This document shows, one piece after another, positions 57,645-64,000 of a DNA stretch of 64,000 nucleotides. This DNA comes from Marinobacter szutsaonensis. Its GTDB lineage: Bacteria; Pseudomonadota; Gammaproteobacteria; Pseudomonadales; Oleiphilaceae. The stretch is taken from the NCBI RefSeq assembly GCF_039523335.1, contig NZ_BAAAFC010000001.1, forward strand, positions 1 to 64,000, written 5' to 3'. The notes under the pieces are model-generated. The model saw nothing but the letters and a program-made list of their open reading frames with translations, was not told the DNA's origin and made no database searches. A program made the translations under genes and the position numbers. Every line of letters starts with the position of its first letter. Within the stretch, counting starts at the first letter, position 1.

Positions 57645-57742
57645 CGCATCACTCCTTCGCATCGGGCTTACATAGGAAATAGTAGTCCAAATCTAATCGA
57701 AAGAGTGTAGCGGGAAACTGACAGGTATCAATACAGGGGCGG

Positions 57743-57781
57743 AAAAAAATGAAGTCTGACGGGGAATTACACCCCGTCAGA
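57743..57781 (-). terminator. Terminator of the unknown exported helical protein gene
   Basis: On the minus strand CTGACGGGG pairs with CCCCGTCAG and is followed by ACTTCATTTTTTT. Confidence 0.8.
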
Positions 57782-57794
57782 GCTCGGTGGCCAA

Positions 57795-58616
57795 TCAGGA
57801 AGCGGGATTCTGCAAAAGGTCGATGGTGGTGGCCAGGCTGTTGAGGATGCCCTTGGAGTAGCGATCAATCACGAAGCCGACATTCTTTTCGTTGTAGTTG
57901 ATGTAGGAGCCACGGATGAACTGCCACTTGGATCCGATGTCCTCCAGAAGACTCTTCAATTCTCCCTGGGCCGGGCCCTGCTGCACGGTCGCAAGTAGCT
58001 CGTCGAATTCGCGGGCCTGTTCATCAAGGGAGGTCTCGGTATCCGAGCCCTGGAAGGTCTGGGTGACAGCTGAGTTGCTCCGCACCGAGTACTTGGCCAT
58101 CATCTGGGCCATCTTCACCGCGGCCATCCGTGCCGCTTCAACCCTCGGGTTGGTATCGGTTTCGCTGCTTTCCCGGGCGGCAGTGTAGAGCTCGGTGGCC
58201 ATGTTGTTCATGGTCAAAGCCTGGTTTGCCATGTCCGAGACAAGCCGCAGGTCCGGGTAGCCGCGATTGCGCACATCATTGATGTTGTCACGCATCAGCG
58301 CCTTGAACTTGTCAAATTCCTGATTGAGCGCTTCGATCTGCTCTCCGGAAAGCACGTCGGCCGTGCTCTGACTGACACTGTTCATGGCATCGTTGGCGGT
58401 GTTGATACCCACCACAATTTCATTCAGGGTGTCGGTGTCTCCGGTCCCGCTGAAACGGTAGTAGGCATCCAGTGCCATGTAGTTGCTGATACGGAAGTTG
58501 TGCAGGTCAGACAGGAAGCTGCCGGAGGCCTCCTGGGCCTTCGCTCCCAGGGACGCAATCGCTAGCGCGATCAGGCCGATGGCAAGGGATACAAATCGCA
58601 GGCGGGCGTCTTTCAT
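57795..58616 (-). CDS. Exported all-helical protein of unknown function
   Basis: I do not recognise a definite family. The 273-residue product has a signal peptide (MKDARLRFVSLAIGLIALAIASLGAKA) and an entirely helical mature part with regular heptad-like spacing, no cysteine and a high content of Q, N, D, and S. Segments such as 'LNEIVVGINTANDAMNSVSQSTADVLSGEQIEALNQEFDKFKALMRDNINDV' resemble the four-helix ligand-binding part of PilJ/methyl-accepting receptors, without the membrane anchor and signalling region. A soluble periplasmic sensor partner is a possibility. It is divergent from fadBA. Confidence 0.65.
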   Translation of the reverse strand: MKDARLRFVSLAIGLIALAIASLGAKAQEASGSFLSDLHNFRISNYMALDAYYRFSGTGDTDTLNEIVVGINTANDAMNSVSQSTADVLSGEQIEALNQEFDKFKALMRDNINDVRNRGYPDLRLVSDMANQALTMNNMATELYTAARESSETDTNPRVEAARMAAVKMAQMMAKYSVRSNSAVTQTFQGSDTETSLDEQAREFDELLATVQQGPAQGELKSLLEDIGSKWQFIRGSYINYNEKNVGFVIDRYSKGILNSLATTIDLLQNPAS

Positions 58617-59046
58617 CGGATGACTCTCCGTAAAACTGTGTTGTTATTGTCGACCAAAGTCGCACTTCGAAGGTAAATTAACTGTACCGACCAAGCAAGC
58701 GCTTTTGCCGGCAACGGAGGCGGCAATTGTCAATTACTATGAAATCAGTGTGACAGGGATCACTTTAATCAGTCGGTTGCAGTTATCTCCTTGATATACA
58801 ACAAATCAGATGTTCTGCCCTTGGGGTGCCTCCGTTCTGGCGGAGACTTTTGCATGCCTTCAGCAAGAAACAAATTGACAAACGCTCGGTTTTTTTTCAT
58901 CGTGTGCCCTCACGATTCAAACGACTGTATGAATTTTTGGATCGGAAGATCGGGCAGTGACCGAAATCTCGCTGCACGGGCGGCCGCTGAGACGGATCAG
59001 GTCCGGCGGCTGTCAGCAGTTCCAAACACAGACTGGAGATCAGTTG
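58617..59046. promoter_or_regulatory. 430-base divergent regulatory region upstream of fadBA
   Basis: This stretch has no convincing gene. It holds a CRP-like site at 58749-58764 and a TTGACA box at 58875-58880 followed by a T-rich run. A partial PsrA-like pattern (CAAAC...GGTTT, 58879-58894) overlaps that box. The frames seen here lack family resemblance and ribosome sites. Confidence 0.45.
58749..58764. promoter_or_regulatory. CRP-like binding site
   Basis: TGTGACAGGGATCACT matches the CRP consensus TGTGA-N6-TCACA except for the last base, about 285 bases upstream of fadB and about 130 upstream of the divergent gene. It fits the narrower Vfr pattern less well in the centre. Confidence 0.5.
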
Positions 59047-62402
<3,356 letters not shown>

Positions 62403-62435
62403 TTCCGCTTGCGGAACTGATCGCTCTATGAACAG

Positions 62436-62462
62436 GAGGCCCGGCAACTGCCGGGCCTCGCT
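62436..62462 (+). terminator. Terminator of fadBA
   Basis: GAGGCCCGGCA and TGCCGGGCCTC form a perfect 11-base stem with a short loop, 34 bases past the fadA stop. Confidence 0.7.
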
Positions 62463-62651
62463 GTTTGTGAGTTGTGAAAAAAGCCCCCAAGAAAATAAAG
62501 AATGGGTTGTCTTGCCAATCTTGACCCTGTAAAACAGTGAGCCTATACAGAATGGCGGCTCCTGCGTGTTTTCTAGCCGCCTGATTTTACAGCGAGTTTA
62601 CGGTTTGCTGAATAATTGACCGATTTGTCGCCAAGGAAACAGATCTCCGAT

Positions 62652-64000
62652 ATGGGTAAAAGTCTCGTAATTGTCGAGTCGCCAGCGAAAGCGAAGACCA
62701 TCAACAAGTACCTGGGCTCCGACTACATCGTGAAGTCCAGCGTGGGGCACATCCGGGACCTGCCGGTAAGCGGCAGTGGCTCCCAGACCGACCCCAAGGA
62801 ACGGGCGCGCCAGGCGGCGCTGACCCGCAAGATGAGTCCTGACGAGAAGGCCGAGCACAAGAAGCGCAAGGCCCGTGAGCAGCTGGTGGCCCGCATGGGG
62901 GTCGACCCCGACCACGACTGGCAGGCCCGCTACGAGATCCTTCCGGGCAAGGAGAAGGTGGTCAGTGAACTCAAACGCCTGGCCAAGTCCGCCGACCACA
63001 TCTATCTGGCCACGGATTTGGACCGTGAAGGGGAGGCGATTGCCTGGCACCTGCAGGAAACCATTGGCGGCGAGTCCGATAAATACCGGCGTGTGGTGTT
63101 CAACGAGATCACCAAGCGCGCCATCCAGGAGGCGTTCAAGGATCCCGGCCATCTGGACCGGAACCGGGTGAATGCACAGCAGGCCCGCCGCTTCCTGGAC
63201 CGGGTTGTGGGTTACATGGTGTCGCCGCTGCTATGGGCCAAGATTGCCCGCGGCCTGTCCGCCGGGCGGGTCCAGTCGGTGGCTGTGCGCCTGATCGTCG
63301 AGCGGGAGCGGGAAATCCGCAAGTTCATCCCGGAAGAGTTCTGGCAGTTGCATGCCGATCTGGCACCTGAAGGCGCGAAGGATCCGGTGCGATTCGAAGT
63401 AACCCGGTATGACGACCAACCCTACCGTCCGGTCAATGAAACCCAGAGCAACGAGCACGTTGCGCGCCTGAAAGCAGGCAGCTTCAAGGTCGCCAAGCGG
63501 GAAGACAAGCCAACCCGGTCACGTCCTTCTGCTCCCTTTATTACCTCGACGCTGCAGCAGGCCGCGAGCAACCGCATGGGCTTCAGCGTCAAGAAAACCA
63601 TGATGCTGGCCCAGCGCCTGTACGAAGCGGGTTTCATCACCTACATGCGTACCGACTCCACCAACCTGAGTCAGGACGCGGTTGCCAGTTGCCGGGAATT
63701 TGTCAAGAAGCAGTTCGGGGACAAGTACCTGCCCGAGAAGCCCCGGGTCTATGGCAGCAAGGAGGGCGCCCAGGAAGCCCACGAGGCGATTCGCCCCACC
63801 GAGGTGAGCCGTCGCCCGTCGGATATTACTGGCCTGGAAAAAGACGCAGAGAAGCTCTACGACCTGATCTGGCGCCAGTTCATTGCCTGCCAGATGGCCG
63901 ATGCCGAGTTCCTGAGTACCTCCATCGTGGTGGCGAACGATGGCTATGAGCTCCGCACTCGTGGCCGCATCGTCAAGTTCGACGGCTTCCTCAAGGCCGC
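62652..64000 (+). CDS. topA: DNA topoisomerase I, 5' part (continues beyond the window)
   Basis: The frame is open from ATG 62652 to the window edge (449 codons seen of roughly 870). The TOPRIM domain has E9 in '[11 protein letters not shown]' and D122, D124 in '[14 protein letters not shown]'. The active-site tyrosine is Y331 in '[14 protein letters not shown]'. It relaxes negative supercoils. The basic insertion at about residues 45-90 ('[37 protein letters not shown]') is usual in gammaproteobacterial enzymes. The 249 bases before it hold the fadA terminator and an AT-rich leader, with no gene seen. Confidence 0.96.
   Translation, partial: MGKSLVIVESPAKAKTINKYLGSDYIVKSSVGHIRDLPVSGSGSQTDPKERARQAALTRKMSPDEKAEHKKRKAREQLVARMGVDPDHDWQARYEILPGKEKVVSELKRLAKSADHIYLATDLDREGEAIAWHLQETIGGESDKYRRVVFNEITKRAIQEAFKDPGHLDRNRVNAQQARRFLDRVVGYMVSPLLWAKIARGLSAGRVQSVAVRLIVEREREIRKFIPEEFWQLHADLAPEGAKDPVRFEVTRYDDQPYRPVNETQSNEHVARLKAGSFKVAKREDKPTRSRPSAPFITSTLQQAASNRMGFSVKKTMMLAQRLYEAGFITYMRTDSTNLSQDAVASCREFVKKQFGDKYLPEKPRVYGSKEGAQEAHEAIRPTEVSRRPSDITGLEKDAEKLYDLIWRQFIACQMADAEFLSTSIVVANDGYELRTRGRIVKFDGFLKA

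Overview
The window reads as chromosomal DNA of a marine gammaproteobacterium close to Marinobacter or Pseudomonas. This rests on a split class II ribonucleotide reductase (nrdJa/nrdJb), a MASE2-type adenylate cyclase with a perfect Vfr/CRP site nearby, an FbpAB-type iron importer, fadBA, and housekeeping gene orders typical of the group: queA-tgt-yajC-secD-secF, suhB/trmJ-cysE-iscR, and rlmN-pilW-rodZ-ispG-hisS-yfgM-bamB-der. No taxonomic search was possible, so the genus is an inference.

Left end (1-4050) is the accessory part. A probable IS3-family element end (1-55) interrupts a BrnT-like toxin gene. It is followed by chaB, a CPBP-family membrane protease, a coding remnant, an OLD-family ATPase/TOPRIM nuclease and an unknown protein with a C-terminal membrane anchor. 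The last two genes are AT-richer than the rest, and each is preceded by an imperfect palindrome with integron attC-like features (3110-3193, 3794-3864), so they look like transferred gene cassettes.

4072-19975: nrdJa-nrdJb; a secreted protein with a FilA/DUF6160-like N-terminus; a three-gene ABC importer; a long-chain acyl-CoA synthetase; a YiiD_C thioesterase-like protein; an iron(III) importer (permease and binding protein, with a Fur-like box over its promoter); two lipoproteins; and an HD-GYP protein that has lost most of its metal ligands.

20227-25411: a YadGH-type ABC exporter, queF, a MASE2 adenylate cyclase, a DUF962/Mpo1-like protein, a YdjA-like nitroreductase and tRNA-Leu(CAA).

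25447-44718 is core information processing and envelope biogenesis: queuosine synthesis, Sec accessory proteins, SuhB-TrmJ-CysE, IscR-IscS, Ndk, RlmN, PilW, RodZ, IspG, HisS, YfgM, BamB and Der. Two departures stand out. The SuhB homologue has lost the catalytic DPLDGT motif. The isc cluster stops after a C-terminally short iscS, with ndk immediately next and no iscU, iscA, hscB, hscA or fdx.

44729-64000: the acetate pathway (ackA-pta), a GGDEF-EAL protein, a histidine-rich mini membrane protein, tRNA-Glu, a TIGR01777 epimerase, a CbiX-like chelatase, a DUF924 protein, an L,D-transpeptidase-like protein, tRNA-Gly, a MOSC protein, uup, uspA, an unknown exported helical protein, fadBA with a CRP-like site upstream, and the 5' part of topA running off the right edge.
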